From NCBI RefSeq assembly GCF_023073915.1, contig NZ_JADPKK010000022.1, positions 620,001 to 684,000 on the forward strand: DNA of 64,000 nt, in the 5' to 3' direction. The notes beneath the pieces are model-generated. The model was not told the DNA's origin. It made no database searches and saw nothing but the letters and a program-made list of their open reading frames with translations. Made by a program: the position numbers and the translations under genes. Positions 1-8,908 of this stretch are shown one piece after another; the stretch's first letter is position 1, and each line of letters begins with the position of its first letter. Source of the DNA: Bradyrhizobium sp. 149 (GTDB taxonomy: Bacteria > Pseudomonadota > Alphaproteobacteria > Rhizobiales > Xanthobacteraceae).

Positions 1-1403
1 CCGACGACGCCGCCGACGAAGGCTGCGCCGGCCGGATCGCCGCCATTGCTGCGATGGGGAGCCGGTGCGGGCGCGCTGCTGGTCGCGGGGGCGCTGGCGG
101 CGCGGCGGGCTGCTTTCTGGCTGTTGTCGTTCGCAGTCGGCGGGCCGGCCACGACCTCGGAAAGCAGAGCCTTGTGCTGGAGCTTGTTGAGGTAACCTGA
201 CGAGGGATAGCCGCGCGCCGCCTGCCAGCGCTTGAGCACGGACCGGGTCTCGTCGCTGAACACGCCTGTCTGTTTGTTGTCGAAGCCGAGCCCGCCGAGA
301 CGACGCTGCACGTCTCGGCGCTGGTTCTTGTCGAGGCCGATCTGGTCCTCGGTAAGCTGGGTAGCCTCATCGGTGAAGGTCGCGGGATCGACGCCAGCGG
401 TGAGGGTACGCGTCGCCGTCGAGGGGCCGCTCTTGATGGCCGCGAGCCGCGCCAGCGCCAGCGCCTTGAATTGGCCGTTCGGGTAGGCGGAGAGGTAGGC
501 GTTGAGCTCTTCCGGCTTGTTGCTCTCCTTGACCGAGCGCCAATATTCGAGCTCGACACCGTCCGAATTGCCCCCGGTTGCCGCTGGCACGAAGCCAGTA
601 GCCGACGGTGCCGCATTGGCGACCTGGGTCGTCGGGGCCTGGTTGAGATAGACCGCGCCGATCAAATTGGTGTGGCCCCAAGGCAGCTGGCCCTTGTGGG
701 TCTCCTCGTTGACCTGGGCGCGCACCGACGTCATCGCCTGCTGGATCTCGATACCAGGCTTGGTGATGTTGTCGATGAGCGCACGGGTGAACGGGCTGTT
801 GTTGCCCTCCTGGCCGTCGAGCGCGGTCTGGCCCGGGCCGGTGGCGAAAGCGATCAGCGTGCCTTCGCCGGATTTCATCTCGGCAAGACCGCTCTGCACG
901 TTGACGCTGCGGGTTGCGGAGTTCGACTTGATCTTGGCGGCGAACGGATTGTCGCGGCAAGCGTCAAGGAAGACCAGCTTGACCTTGGCGTCGCCCATGG
1001 TCTGCTCGAGCGTCAGATCGATGTTGATGGCGGCACCGAGCTTGACGTCCATCTCCGACTTGATGTCGGCGTCGACAGGCAGAAGATAGTTGGAGCCGCC
1101 GACGGCGATGCCGTGACCGGCATAATAGAACACTGCGACATCGGAGCCCTGCGCCTTGCGGCCGAAGTCCAGCAGCTTCTCCGTCATCTGGTCGCGCGAG
1201 AGGTTCGAACCTTCGATCACCTCGAAGCCGACATTGCGTAGCGTTGCCGCCATCGCCTTGGCGTCGATCGGCGGGTTCGGCAATTGTGCGACGTTCTTGT
1301 AGGTGCCGTTGCCGACGACGAAAGCAACACGGCGGTCGGCCTTCGCGGCGTTGACCGACAGTGCCATGCACATCAGCGAAGCGAGGAGGGTGAGAGTGCG
1401 CAT
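1..1403 (-). CDS. Caspase-family (peptidase C14) secreted protein, C-terminus cut by window edge
   Basis: Reading the minus strand from ATG at 1403 gives an open frame to position 1, so the C-terminus lies outside the window. Residues 1-23 look like a signal peptide (MRTLTLLASLMCMALSVNAA then KA). A caspase-like fold follows: VAFVVGNGTY, then the His motif YYAGHG near residue 90 and the Cys motif FLDACRDNPF near residue 145, so the His/Cys dyad is intact. After about residue 350 there is a peptidoglycan-binding-like helical segment (RRLGGLGFDNKQTGVFSDET), then an Ala/Pro-rich linker and a Gly/Val-rich stretch at the edge. Bacterial metacaspase-like proteins of this layout are common in Bradyrhizobium; their substrates are unknown. 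The start is supported by the signal peptide. No neighbour suggests a role. Confidence 0.85.
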   Translation of the reverse strand, partial: MRTLTLLASLMCMALSVNAAKADRRVAFVVGNGTYKNVAQLPNPPIDAKAMAATLRNVGFEVIEGSNLSRDQMTEKLLDFGRKAQGSDVAVFYYAGHGIAVGGSNYLLPVDADIKSEMDVKLGAAINIDLTLEQTMGDAKVKLVFLDACRDNPFAAKIKSNSATRSVNVQSGLAEMKSGEGTLIAFATGPGQTALDGQEGNNSPFTRALIDNITKPGIEIQQAMTSVRAQVNEETHKGQLPWGHTNLIGAVYLNQAPTTQVANAAPSATGFVPAATGGNSDGVELEYWRSVKESNKPEELNAYLSAYPNGQFKALALARLAAIKSGPSTATRTLTAGVDPATFTDEATQLTEDQIGLDKNQRRDVQRRLGGLGFDNKQTGVFSDETRSVLKRWQAARGYPSSGYLNKLQHKALLSEVVAGPPTANDNSQKAARRAASAPATSSAPAPAPHRSNGGDPAGAAFVGGVV

Positions 1404-1597
1404 CTGGAATCCCCAACAGAATCGAATTGCAGGCAGCAACAAATTGGCAGCAAACCTACACGAAATCGCCCGGCGCCGTGCAAGCAAAACGATCGCAACC
1501 TGTTGCTTCGCGGCCAAGTGTTGCACGGTGGATTACCCCTCCAACGTGATCCAAATCACACGGCCACTTTGTTTTGTCGCGCGAGGCGGCGCGAGGT

Positions 1598-2473
1598 TCA
1601 GTGTGCGGGAGCCGGAACCCGGGGAGCTGGCTTCAGATTCAGAAGGTTGCCGAACAGGATCAGCGCGGCGCCGACCACCGTCCAAGTATCAAGCCGCTCG
1701 GAATAGAGCAGCCAGCCAGCGGTTGCGGTCAATGGAACCCGCAGGAAGTCCATGGGAACGACGATGGTCGCATCCGCATAGCGCATCGCGCTGGCGAGGC
1801 AGTAATGCGAAAACGTGCCGCAGACGGCGATCACGCATAGCCAGGCCCAGACGTAGGCGGAAGGCCAGGTCCAGACGAACAGCGTAGGAATGAAGCCTGC
1901 GACCGATTGCACCACCAGCATCCAGAACAGGATCGATAGCGCGCTTTCGGTGCGGGTCAGCGACTTGACCAGCACCATGGACACGCCAAAGCCCATCGCG
2001 GCGCCGAGCGCGATGAGCTGACCGGGATTGATCTCGCCGGTGGCGGGGCGGACGATGACGATCACACCGACGAGGCCGAGCACGATGGCGGCGATCTTCC
2101 ACGGGGTCATGCGCTCGGACAGGAAGCTCACTGCGAGCAGCGCCGTCCAGATCGGCATCGTGAATTCAATTGCCACCACCTGGCCGATCGGGATCAGCGT
2201 CAGCGCAAAGAACCAGCCGAGTTGCGCAACATAGTGCACCAAATTGCGCCCGATGTGCTGCGGCAGGCGCGACGTCCTGAGCATCTTGAAGCCGCCGGCG
2301 CGATAGATGATCGGCGAGAGCAAGAGGTATCCTAGCAGCGAACGCACTTCCATGATCTGAAATACATTCAGTTCGCGCGTGGTCTCGCGCCCGGCCACCG
2401 CCATGACCAGCATCAGGGACAGCCAGCCCGCCATCCACAGGGCAGCCATCGTTTTGGACGGTGTCGTGTTCAT
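1598..2473 (-). CDS. EamA/DMT-family transporter, 10 membrane segments
   Basis: About 291 residues beginning MNTTPSKTMAALWMAGWLSL, rich in hydrophobic helices with the two-fold EamA repeat: first half with IEFTMPIWTALLAVSFLSER, second half with PMDFLRVPLTATAGWLLYSE. Family members export amino acids, nucleosides or other small metabolites through the inner membrane, and the substrate cannot be told here. The frame is open upstream to 2548, but the ATG at 2473 directly precedes the first membrane helix and family members start there. It is divergent from the RidA gene at 2625, leaving about 150 bp for both promoters. Confidence 0.85.
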   Translation of the reverse strand: MNTTPSKTMAALWMAGWLSLMLVMAVAGRETTRELNVFQIMEVRSLLGYLLLSPIIYRAGGFKMLRTSRLPQHIGRNLVHYVAQLGWFFALTLIPIGQVVAIEFTMPIWTALLAVSFLSERMTPWKIAAIVLGLVGVIVIVRPATGEINPGQLIALGAAMGFGVSMVLVKSLTRTESALSILFWMLVVQSVAGFIPTLFVWTWPSAYVWAWLCVIAVCGTFSHYCLASAMRYADATIVVPMDFLRVPLTATAGWLLYSERLDTWTVVGAALILFGNLLNLKPAPRVPAPAH

Positions 2474-2624
2474 CGGCGCAAATGTTGGAGGCGAGGGTCC
2501 TGAGGGAGCGCCGGTATCGGCGACATCGCCGCCGTTTGCAACGGCCAAATCTGCGGATGCAGCGATGCAGGGCGGCGTGCTAAGCCATCAGCGAACAAGG
2601 ACAAAAAACGGAAGGGCTTCGCTC

Positions 2625-3023
2625 ATGCACATCTTGCAGCCGGCCGAGTGGAAAAAACCACGCGGCTTTTCCCATGGTGTCGTGGTCGAGGGGCCGGGCC
2701 GATGGGTGGTTCTGGCCGGCCAGACCGGCGGCGACGAGACCGGCAATTACGCGCCTGACATGGCAGCGCAGGTCGGGACCGCGCTGAAGCGGATCATCAA
2801 GCTGCTGGGCGAGGCCGGTGCCGGCCCCGAGCATATCGTCCGCCTGACCTGGTACCTGACTAGCCGCAGCGAATATGAGATGGCCGGGACCGGCATCGGC
2901 GCGGCCTGGAAGGAAACGCTGGGGCGCAATTTCCCGCCCTCGACCTTGCTCTACATCGGCGGTCTCGTGGACGACCGGGCCAAGGTCGAGATCGAGGTCA
3001 CGGCGTACGTGCCGGGCACATAA
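2625..3023 (+). CDS. RidA/YjgF family protein
   Basis: A 132-residue member of the RidA (YjgF/YER057c/UK114) family, which hydrolyse reactive enamine/imine intermediates from PLP enzymes or act in related deaminations. The sequence shows the family pattern: early VVLAGQTGG, a central helix (VGTALKRIIKLLGEAGAGPE) with VRLTWYLT, and the C-terminal strand IEVTAYVPG. The canonical Arg of the active site (usually in a C-terminal R-x-x-V-E segment) is not clear here; the region reads DDRAKVEIEV. Start at ATG 2625 is chosen because homology begins there; the frame is open upstream but reads through the promoter region. It is monocistronic. Confidence 0.85.
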   Translation: MHILQPAEWKKPRGFSHGVVVEGPGRWVVLAGQTGGDETGNYAPDMAAQVGTALKRIIKLLGEAGAGPEHIVRLTWYLTSRSEYEMAGTGIGAAWKETLGRNFPPSTLLYIGGLVDDRAKVEIEVTAYVPGT

Positions 3024-3054
3024 AAAATCGACCCGGCGAGATCGCCGGGTCGAT
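3022..3054 (-). terminator. Intrinsic terminator for the minus-strand gene ending at 3075
   Basis: A 13-bp perfect inverted repeat (3027-3039 with 3042-3054, arms ATCGACCCGGCGA and its complement) is followed on the minus strand by six T residues (3027-3022). The T-run is only on the minus side, so it serves the secreted-protein genes at 3075-3909 rather than ridA, although the stem touches the ridA stop. Confidence 0.85.
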
Positions 3055-3074
3055 GGAATTCTACTCGTATCGCC

Positions 3075-3557
3075 TTAGCGCGACAGCGCGATGTTGGCGC
3101 CGCGGAACTGGCTATCGGCGCGCATCGTGACGTTCTGCTTGTTGCCGGACGTTTTCAGCGAGATGTTGGCGTTGAAGCCAGCGGTGGAGGCGAGCAGCTC
3201 ATAGTTTCCGCCGGCGCCGCGGCCCGAAAGGGAGCCGCTGATATTGCGGCTGGCCTCGGACCAGCTGCCCGCGATGGCGCTGCCTTCAGCCTTGAGGTTG
3301 GCGCCGAGATTGAACTTGTAGGCGTCGCTGGCGCAGGTCAGCGACAACTCCATGGTCGGTCCGATCGGAGCGTATTTGGCTCGGCAGCGGATCCGCTCGG
3401 TCGAGCCGTCATCCAGGGTGACCGTGCCTGAGCCGCTCCAGCTGCCTGCCAGCGGAGCGAACGGGCCGGACTGGGCCTTGCTCTCGGAGTTGGCAATCCC
3501 CGCCGCGAACACAACGGCGGCCGCGATCAGCAGCCGCCGGCTTAGAGCGCTGGTCAC
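3075..3557 (-). CDS. Secreted protein of unknown function
   Basis: The mature part (AQSGPFAPLAGSWSGSGTVT onward) is a Gly/Ser/Thr-rich, beta-type domain with strands such as GTVTLDDGSTERIRCRAKY and ANISLKTSGNKQNVTMRADS and two Cys residues that could pair. Proteins of this kind are widespread hypothetical proteins in Bradyrhizobium; I know no function. The start is uncertain: GTG at 3557 gives a compact signal peptide (RRLLIAAAVVFAAGIANSES) and leaves 7 bp after the upstream gene, whereas ATG at 3620 would overlap it. The gene lies in tandem behind 3565-3909 and both use the terminator at 3022-3054. Confidence 0.75.
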   Translation of the reverse strand: MTSALSRRLLIAAAVVFAAGIANSESKAQSGPFAPLAGSWSGSGTVTLDDGSTERIRCRAKYAPIGPTMELSLTCASDAYKFNLGANLKAEGSAIAGSWSEASRNISGSLSGRGAGGNYELLASTAGFNANISLKTSGNKQNVTMRADSQFRGANIALSR

Positions 3558-3564
3558 GAACTGC

Positions 3565-3909
3565 CTATTGGCGCGATGCTTCCCACCGCCCGCTGCACGG
3601 TATGCCTGCAGATGCTCCATTCCACTTCCCCGATCCGGCGTTGCCGCTGAGTTGACCGTTGGCATATGCACCATTGATCGAAACTTTCACAAGACCCTCC
3701 CGGCCGATGGTGCCGGAAACGTTAGCGCCAGGTGCGGTAATCTTGCCGTCGGCAACCGTCAGCAAGGAGCTTGCGGTCGGCTCGCAGGAACCGCTCTTGG
3801 TGACGATGGTGACCTGCCAATTGCCGTCATAGGGAGTCTGGGCGAAAGCGGGAGCGGCGAGGGTGATAACTGAAGCGGCACAGAACGCCGCAATGCGGGC
3901 AAAACGCAT
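3565..3909 (-). CDS. Small secreted protein of unknown function
   Basis: 114 residues with a clear signal peptide (MRFARIAAFCAASVITLAAP, then AFA and Q). The mature part begins TPYDGNWQVTIVTKSGSCEP and ends NGASAGIPCSGRWEASRQ, with two Cys flanking a beta-rich region that suggests one disulfide. It resembles a group of short periplasmic proteins with a YDGxW start seen in rhizobia, function unknown. ATG at 3909 was chosen over the upstream in-frame start because the signal peptide begins there. It is followed 7 bp later by a second secreted beta-type protein, so the two may be co-transcribed. Confidence 0.8.
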   Translation of the reverse strand: MRFARIAAFCAASVITLAAPAFAQTPYDGNWQVTIVTKSGSCEPTASSLLTVADGKITAPGANVSGTIGREGLVKVSINGAYANGQLSGNAGSGKWNGASAGIPCSGRWEASRQ

Positions 3910-4093
3910 AAATCCATCCTTGAATCTGTCTGATATGCTGACGCTTATTCGGACAAAATGTGACGGAAATTTGGTGCAATGCCAAATCGAAAATTGTTCC
4001 TGTGGAAACAATGGTTTATTTGCGTTTCCGGCTGCAATTTTCGAAGCAGAATCAACGCCCCTTCACGTTAAGGGTAAACGTCAGGAGAGTGGC

Positions 4094-4681
4094 TCACGAA
4101 AGACTTGGCGCCGAGGTCGCGAACTGCTCGTCCTGTGTCTTGGACGGTAGCGCCTTGTGGACCTTGGCATAATCGATCACGTCGGCCAGCAATTTGAGCC
4201 CGAGCGGGGCGAGCGCGCGCTCCCACAGCTCCCGCGCGGTCTCGCCCTTCTTGACGAAGCACCATTCCTGGGCGGCGATGGCGCCGGCGTCCATGCGGTC
4301 GGCGAGGTGATAGATCGTGCCACCGGCGATCGGATCGCCTTCCTTGATGGTCCATTCCACGGCGGCCTTGCCGCGATGACGCGGCAGCAGCGAGGGGTGA
4401 TAGCCAATCCCGCCCAGCTTCGCCGCGGCGAGCGCGTCCTGGCCGATCCGGGCGTGGCTGTGCGCGGTGACGATCAGATCGGTGTCGGGTGCGATCTCGG
4501 AGGCCACCACCAGCTTGGGGTTGGCCTGGACCACGACGTCGATGCCCGCCGCCTTGGCCGTCGCGGCGAGGCGATCCTCGGCGTCGGCCACCACGACCCG
4601 CACGATCGAGACGCCGTGCTCCCGGAGCATGTTCAGGGTGGTCACGCCGAAATGGCGGGAGCCGACGAGGGTAATGCGCAT
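4094..4681 (-). CDS. Formyltransferase-family protein, single N-terminal domain
   Basis: A 195-residue formyl-transferase N-domain. It opens MRITLVGSRHFGVTTLNML (nucleotide-fold start). The folate loop reads GYHPSLLPRHRGKAAVEWTI near residues 93-112 and the catalytic Asp region reads GGTIYHLADRMDAG. The Asn that precedes the catalytic His in Fmt and PurN (N-x-H) is Gly here. The local sequence instead resembles the hydrolase domain of 10-formyltetrahydrofolate dehydrogenase (YHPSLLPRHRG). No C-terminal Fmt domain is present. It may therefore be a 10-formyl-THF hydrolase or a sugar N-formyltransferase-like enzyme rather than tRNA formyltransferase. It stands alone between unrelated genes. Confidence 0.8.
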   Translation of the reverse strand: MRITLVGSRHFGVTTLNMLREHGVSIVRVVVADAEDRLAATAKAAGIDVVVQANPKLVVASEIAPDTDLIVTAHSHARIGQDALAAAKLGGIGYHPSLLPRHRGKAAVEWTIKEGDPIAGGTIYHLADRMDAGAIAAQEWCFVKKGETARELWERALAPLGLKLLADVIDYAKVHKALPSKTQDEQFATSAPSLS

Positions 4682-4870
4682 GGGTGTCCGATCCGTCTCG
4701 CAACTGCGTCATCCCCCGATAACACGTCCGGACGTCCTGTCACCACCCGCGCGGCGTTTGCGCCGGTTATCAACAATGCGCCGGGCGAGGGTGCACGATG
4801 AATTCCGCGATTGCGGAGGCGGCCGGTCCGGTGTTTCCATGCACACATGACATTGGCGTGGAGCGAGCGC

Positions 4871-5158
4871 ATGCGGAGCGTGTGGTTTGTCCTTCTCGCG
4901 GCGCTGATCGCGACCACTGCGGCGCGTGCCGGCGAACCGCCCTATCCGGCGGTTCCGCCTGAGGTTGGAGTGGCGCCCTTCATCGGCCCGACCTGGGACA
5001 CTTATCGCTGCGCGGAAGGGCCGGTCACCAATTTCTACCATGGCGCCTATTACGGCGAGGAGCCGCCGGCACTCTATCGCGGGTACGCGTACCGGCCGTA
5101 TTACCGCTACAGCGCCTACCGCAGGCTGCCGCGCAAATATTTCTGTGTCACGGATTAG
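4871..5158 (+). CDS. Small secreted Tyr/Pro-rich protein
   Basis: 95 residues beginning MRSVWFVLLAALIATTAARA, a clean signal peptide with an ARAG cleavage region. The mature part is short and rich in Tyr and Pro (FYHGAYYGEEPPALYRGYAY) with two Cys residues. This is a common short exported protein type in Bradyrhizobium without known role. The frame is open upstream from 4811, but the ATG at 4871 starts the signal peptide. Confidence 0.7.
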   Translation: MRSVWFVLLAALIATTAARAGEPPYPAVPPEVGVAPFIGPTWDTYRCAEGPVTNFYHGAYYGEEPPALYRGYAYRPYYRYSAYRRLPRKYFCVTD

Positions 5159-5495
5159 CGTTGCCGCGCCGTCACGGTCAGACGGCAAGTGGGGAAACAG
5201 ACGGCTCCTGTGTTTGGTTTTTAACAGAGAGATTCAGGATTGGCGTTAGAACGTGGACCAACCGGGGCTGGCGACATTTCAAGCCGTATCCGTTTTCGAA
5301 CCCGGATTTGGCCGCTGGCGTGATCGCCAGCAGCTTTTTCGTACTCGGCAATCACGAAATCATCTGACGGTAACTCGATCTCAACCAGCCTGGCGTATCG
5401 ACGAATCCGTCGCGGATTTGTATTGCGTACCGCGACACCGAAATTGTCCCGCCGGCGTGGGTGCGCCGCGGGCTTTTTTCGCCGGGACCGATTTC
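5159..5495. other. Intergenic region, no gene seen
   Basis: About 340 bp between two small plus-strand genes. The open frame that runs through it has no family-like sequence. No terminator or repeat was recognised. Confidence 0.5.
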
Positions 5496-5714
5496 ATGCC
5501 GAGCGCGATTGAGCAGATCGTCGACATCTATGTCCGACTGAAGAACCGACGCGGCCTCGACGAGCTGATGATGCACCGACAGCGGCTTGCGGTCGATCTG
5601 AAGAGCAGGTCCGGCTACGACTTCAGCCTGCCGATCGGCCACATCGACGAGGAGATCGCGATCATCGAAGCCGGCCTCAGCCGGCTCGCGGCGGGCAGTT
5701 CGAAGGCGGTCTAG
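5496..5714 (+). CDS. Small conserved hypothetical protein
   Basis: 72 residues beginning MPSAIEQIVDIYVRLKNRRG, predicted mostly helical and charged, with no membrane segment, Cys or catalytic motif. Short cytoplasmic proteins of this type recur in Bradyrhizobium genomes; the role is unknown. The ATG at 5496 is used because the upstream part of the frame is compositionally unlike protein. Confidence 0.55.
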   Translation: MPSAIEQIVDIYVRLKNRRGLDELMMHRQRLAVDLKSRSGYDFSLPIGHIDEEIAIIEAGLSRLAAGSSKAV

Positions 5715-5879
5715 CGAGGCTTTCGAGGCGAGCCGATGCGAGGACTTGGGTACTATGGCGCGTCGTCGCAGTCGAATTCCGGTTCATGCAGGGTTCAGCC
5801 CGGCCATGCGTCAATCAGCAGGTCGTTTCGTGGGACACAAATCCTGCTACGCTTGTCCCCGTAATTTGGAGGAGACGTC

Positions 5880-6296
5880 ATGATTGAGCTTGCGCTGGCC
5901 GGCCTGATTGCATTTGCAACCCTGCCTGCTGCATCGCCAGCACCGGTAGTGGAGCAAGTTCAATTCAGAGGGGGCCCCGGCGGGCAGTGTCCGCATGGCT
6001 ATGACTTCAACCACTCGAACGGCCGCTGCTATCCCAACGACTATCATGCGCCCGGCACCTACACGGCCCCCGAACCGAGCTATCGGCGCCGCGGCGGCCT
6101 TTGCCCGGACGGCTACGACTATAATTACTCGAACGGCAGTTGCTATCCGAACCGTGCGCGAGCGCCCGGCGAATATGGGCGCCCCGACTCCTACAGAACC
6201 CGCGGCGGACTTTGTCCCGACGGCTATGACTACAATTATTCGAGCGGACAGTGCTTCCCGAACCGCGCACGTGCGCCCGGCCAGTACGGGCGCTAA
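5880..6296 (+). CDS. Secreted protein with three Cys-pair repeats (CPxGYDxNxSxGxCxPN)
   Basis: 138 residues with a signal peptide (MIELALAGLIAFATLPAASP) and a strong ribosome site (GGAGGAG, 8 nt before ATG). The mature part is three tandem repeats of about 35 residues, each GGxCPxGYDxNxSxGxCxPN followed by an Ala-Pro-Gly/Tyr linker (RARAPGEYGR type), near residues 35-55, 75-95 and 110-130. Each repeat has two Cys that could form a local disulfide, and the module resembles a tiny metal- or glycan-binding knot, but I cannot assign a function. Repeats 2 and 3 are nearly identical, which suggests recent duplication. Confidence 0.75.
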   Translation: MIELALAGLIAFATLPAASPAPVVEQVQFRGGPGGQCPHGYDFNHSNGRCYPNDYHAPGTYTAPEPSYRRRGGLCPDGYDYNYSNGSCYPNRARAPGEYGRPDSYRTRGGLCPDGYDYNYSSGQCFPNRARAPGQYGR

Positions 6297-6324
6297 CCGG
6301 TCGCAGTGCTGACGGATTTATCGC

Positions 6325-6654
6325 TCAGTCGCGGCGGCCGCCGTCGATGACGGTGAACAAGGGCCGTGCCGGGTTCGGTTCGACCAGCAATTCCTCCACC
6401 AGCGAGGCCGCCGCATCGACGTATTTGCGCGTCGGCTTGTCCAGGGGACGCCTGGCTTCGTCGTCGAGCGCGACCTTTGCGGCCTCGACCAGCTTGCGCA
6501 TCCGCGCCGCATGGTCGTCGCCCGCCGTCAGTGTCGCGCGGGCCAGCGACCGCAGCACGAACAGCTCGCCCTCGAGGCGGAGCAGACGGTCGTTGAGCCT
6601 GGTGAGGACGGCGTTGAGGTCGGCCATGGCGCGCGTTCGTTGCGGAAGATCCAT
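6325..6654 (-). CDS. Helical conserved hypothetical protein
   Basis: About 109 residues (or 100 from the ATG at 6627, MADLNAVLTRLNDRLLRLEG). It is mainly amphipathic helix with leucine heptads, suggesting coiled-coil self-association. No signal peptide or known motif. It lies 64 bp downstream of the acetoacetyl-CoA synthetase gene on the same strand and could be co-transcribed with it. Neither start has a convincing ribosome site. Confidence 0.55.
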   Translation of the reverse strand: MDLPQRTRAMADLNAVLTRLNDRLLRLEGELFVLRSLARATLTAGDDHAARMRKLVEAAKVALDDEARRPLDKPTRKYVDAAASLVEELLVEPNPARPLFTVIDGGRRD

Positions 6655-6718
6655 CCTGCTCTAGCGGCGATCGGTGAACGGAGTCCAAACGGCATCGGCG
6701 CAATTGGGCCGATCTCAC

Positions 6719-8764
6719 TCAAGGCCCGGTCCGCGCCAGATAGTCGCGCGCGAAGGCGAGATACCAGTCGAGGCAGGCGGGATTGGCCATCGCCTCCCTG
6801 TTGATGACCTTTTCGACGGGTTGGCCGAGCAGCAGCTTCTTGATCGGCAGCTCCTGCTTCTTGCCTGAGAGCGTGCGCGGAATCTCGGCGACCGCAAAAA
6901 TTTCGTTGGGCAGGAAGCGGCGGGAGAGGCCGGCCTCGATCGCCCTGTTGATCCTCGCCTGCATCGCGCCGTCGAAGGCGGCGCCTTCGCGCAGCACGAC
7001 GAACAACGGCATGTAGCTGTCACGGCCGAGATATTCGAGATCGACGACGAGGGAATCGAGCACCTCCGGCAAGGCCTCGATCGCGGAATAGAGTTCGCTG
7101 GTGCCCATGCGCAGGCCATGCCGGTTGATGGTGGCATCGCTGCGGCCATAGATGATGCAGGAGCCGTCCGGGTTGACCTTGAGCCAATCGCCGTGCCGCC
7201 ACACCGGCCCGCGGCCGCTGCCGTCGAAATTGTCCGGATAGGTCTCGAAATAGCTCGCGCGATAGCGCGCATCGTCCTTGTCGTTCCAGAAATAAAGCGG
7301 CATCGACGGCATCGGCTCGGTGCAGACGAGCTCGCCGACCTCGTCGATGACGGCGCGGCCCTGTTCGTTGAAGGCTTCCACGGCAGCACCCAGCAGACGG
7401 CACTGCATCGCGCCCGGCGTCTGCGGCAGTTCGCGGTTGCCGCCAATGAAGGCGCCGGCGAAATCGGTGCCGCCGGAGATGTTGGCCCACCACATATCGG
7501 CCTGCGCCTTGCTGCCGTTGGTCTTGGAGAGCGCCGCGAAGCGCTCGTTGAACCAGGCTTGTGTGTCGGCGCTCAGCGGAGAGCCGGTCGAGCCGAGACA
7601 ACGCAATCGCGACAGATCGCCGGCGGCGAGGTCGACCTCGGCCTTGGCGCAGTTGGCAAAAAATGCCGCGCCCGCACCGAAGAAGGTCGCTTTCGACTGC
7701 GCGACGAAGCGCCACAGCGTGGTCCAGTCCGGCTTGTCCTTGGTCCCGCCGGGACTGCCATCGAAGATGCAGCAGGTGGTGCCGCTGAGCAGGCCGCCGA
7801 CCTGCGAATTCCACATGATCCAGCCCGTCGAGCTGTACCAGTGATAGCGCTCGCCGAACGAGTTTGGGTGATAGGAGCAGCCGAGATCGTTGTGCAGTCC
7901 GAGCAGTGCCAGCACCACGATGACGATGCCGCCATGGCCGTGCACGATCGGCTTCGGCAGGCCGGTGGTGCCGCTGGAATAGACGATCCAGAGCGGATGA
8001 TCGAACGGCAGCCAGGCCGGCTCGAACGCGTCGATGGCGGCACCCGTCGTTGCGAGGATATCGGAGAGCAGTGCATCCGGCGCTGCGGGCGCGGCGGCTT
8101 CGCTTTGCAGGATGACGTGCTCGACCGTCGGCAGCGATCGCCGCAGCTCGGCGAGGACGTCTTTGCGATCGTGTCGGCGGCCGGCATAGGTGACTGCGTC
8201 GCAGGCGATCAGCACCTTTGGCTCGATCTGCTTGAAGCGGTCGATCACGGCCGGCGCGGCCATGTCGGGCGCGCAGACGCTCCAGATCGCGCCGATGCTG
8301 GCGCTCGCCAGGAATGCGATAATCGTCTCGGGGATATTGGGCAGATAGGCGGCGATGCGGTCGCCGGGCTTGATGCCTTTTTCTTTCAAGTGCAACGCGA
8401 GGGCCGCCGCCTTGCGCCGCAGCTCCGGCCAGCTCGTCTCGCTCAGCCTGCCGTCCTCGCCACAGCTGACGATCGCGGGCAGACCGGCGGCGTCGGCCGC
8501 GTCCACATGCCGGAACACCTGCCGGGCATAGTTGACCTGGGCGCCGGGAAACCAGACCGCGCCGGGCATCTTGCGCTCGGTGATCACGCCCGCAAACGGC
8601 GTTGGCGATTGCAGATCGTAATAGTCCCAGATGCTGTGCCAGAAGCCGTCGAGATCGCGCACCGACCATTGCCGCATGTCCTCGTAGCTGGCGAAGGTGA
8701 GGCCGCGCCGTTGGGCGAGCCAGGTGCGGTAAAGGGCAATTTGGGGAATGAAAGCTGCGGTCAT
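6719..8764 (-). CDS. aacS: Acetoacetyl-CoA synthetase (acetoacetate--CoA ligase)
   Basis: 681 residues, the usual length for this cytoplasmic enzyme, which makes acetoacetyl-CoA from acetoacetate, ATP and CoA and so returns ketone bodies from PHB breakdown to central metabolism. The N-terminal ACAS-type domain has the FWHSIWDYYDL segment near residue 42. The adenylate P-loop YSSGTTGLPKPIVHGHGG lies near residue 262. Later come the AMP-binding ISGGTDF region and a C-terminal Lys-bearing segment (RTLSGKKQELPIKKLLLG) that matches the A10 motif of the superfamily. ATG at 8764 gives family length. The high Gly/Trp content of the middle (GERYHWYSSTGWIMWNSQVG) is typical for AacS. Confidence 0.93.
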   Translation of the reverse strand: MTAAFIPQIALYRTWLAQRRGLTFASYEDMRQWSVRDLDGFWHSIWDYYDLQSPTPFAGVITERKMPGAVWFPGAQVNYARQVFRHVDAADAAGLPAIVSCGEDGRLSETSWPELRRKAAALALHLKEKGIKPGDRIAAYLPNIPETIIAFLASASIGAIWSVCAPDMAAPAVIDRFKQIEPKVLIACDAVTYAGRRHDRKDVLAELRRSLPTVEHVILQSEAAAPAAPDALLSDILATTGAAIDAFEPAWLPFDHPLWIVYSSGTTGLPKPIVHGHGGIVIVVLALLGLHNDLGCSYHPNSFGERYHWYSSTGWIMWNSQVGGLLSGTTCCIFDGSPGGTKDKPDWTTLWRFVAQSKATFFGAGAAFFANCAKAEVDLAAGDLSRLRCLGSTGSPLSADTQAWFNERFAALSKTNGSKAQADMWWANISGGTDFAGAFIGGNRELPQTPGAMQCRLLGAAVEAFNEQGRAVIDEVGELVCTEPMPSMPLYFWNDKDDARYRASYFETYPDNFDGSGRGPVWRHGDWLKVNPDGSCIIYGRSDATINRHGLRMGTSELYSAIEALPEVLDSLVVDLEYLGRDSYMPLFVVLREGAAFDGAMQARINRAIEAGLSRRFLPNEIFAVAEIPRTLSGKKQELPIKKLLLGQPVEKVINREAMANPACLDWYLAFARDYLARTGP

Positions 8765-8908
8765 GGCGTATCAAGGTCAGTTGCGGGGAAGGGCAGTTTA
8801 TCTGCTCCCGCAGCGTACCAGAACCCGCAGTTGGCGCAGGCGCTCGCGCTGCCATGAGCGACATAGCCTGCACTCACCCCGGCTCCGGCTGAGAGACGTC
8901 CTGTCAAC

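Noticed and set aside
7118..8857. 579-codon plus-strand frame opposite aacS
   Set aside because: Antisense of a certain gene; no motif and no start signal.
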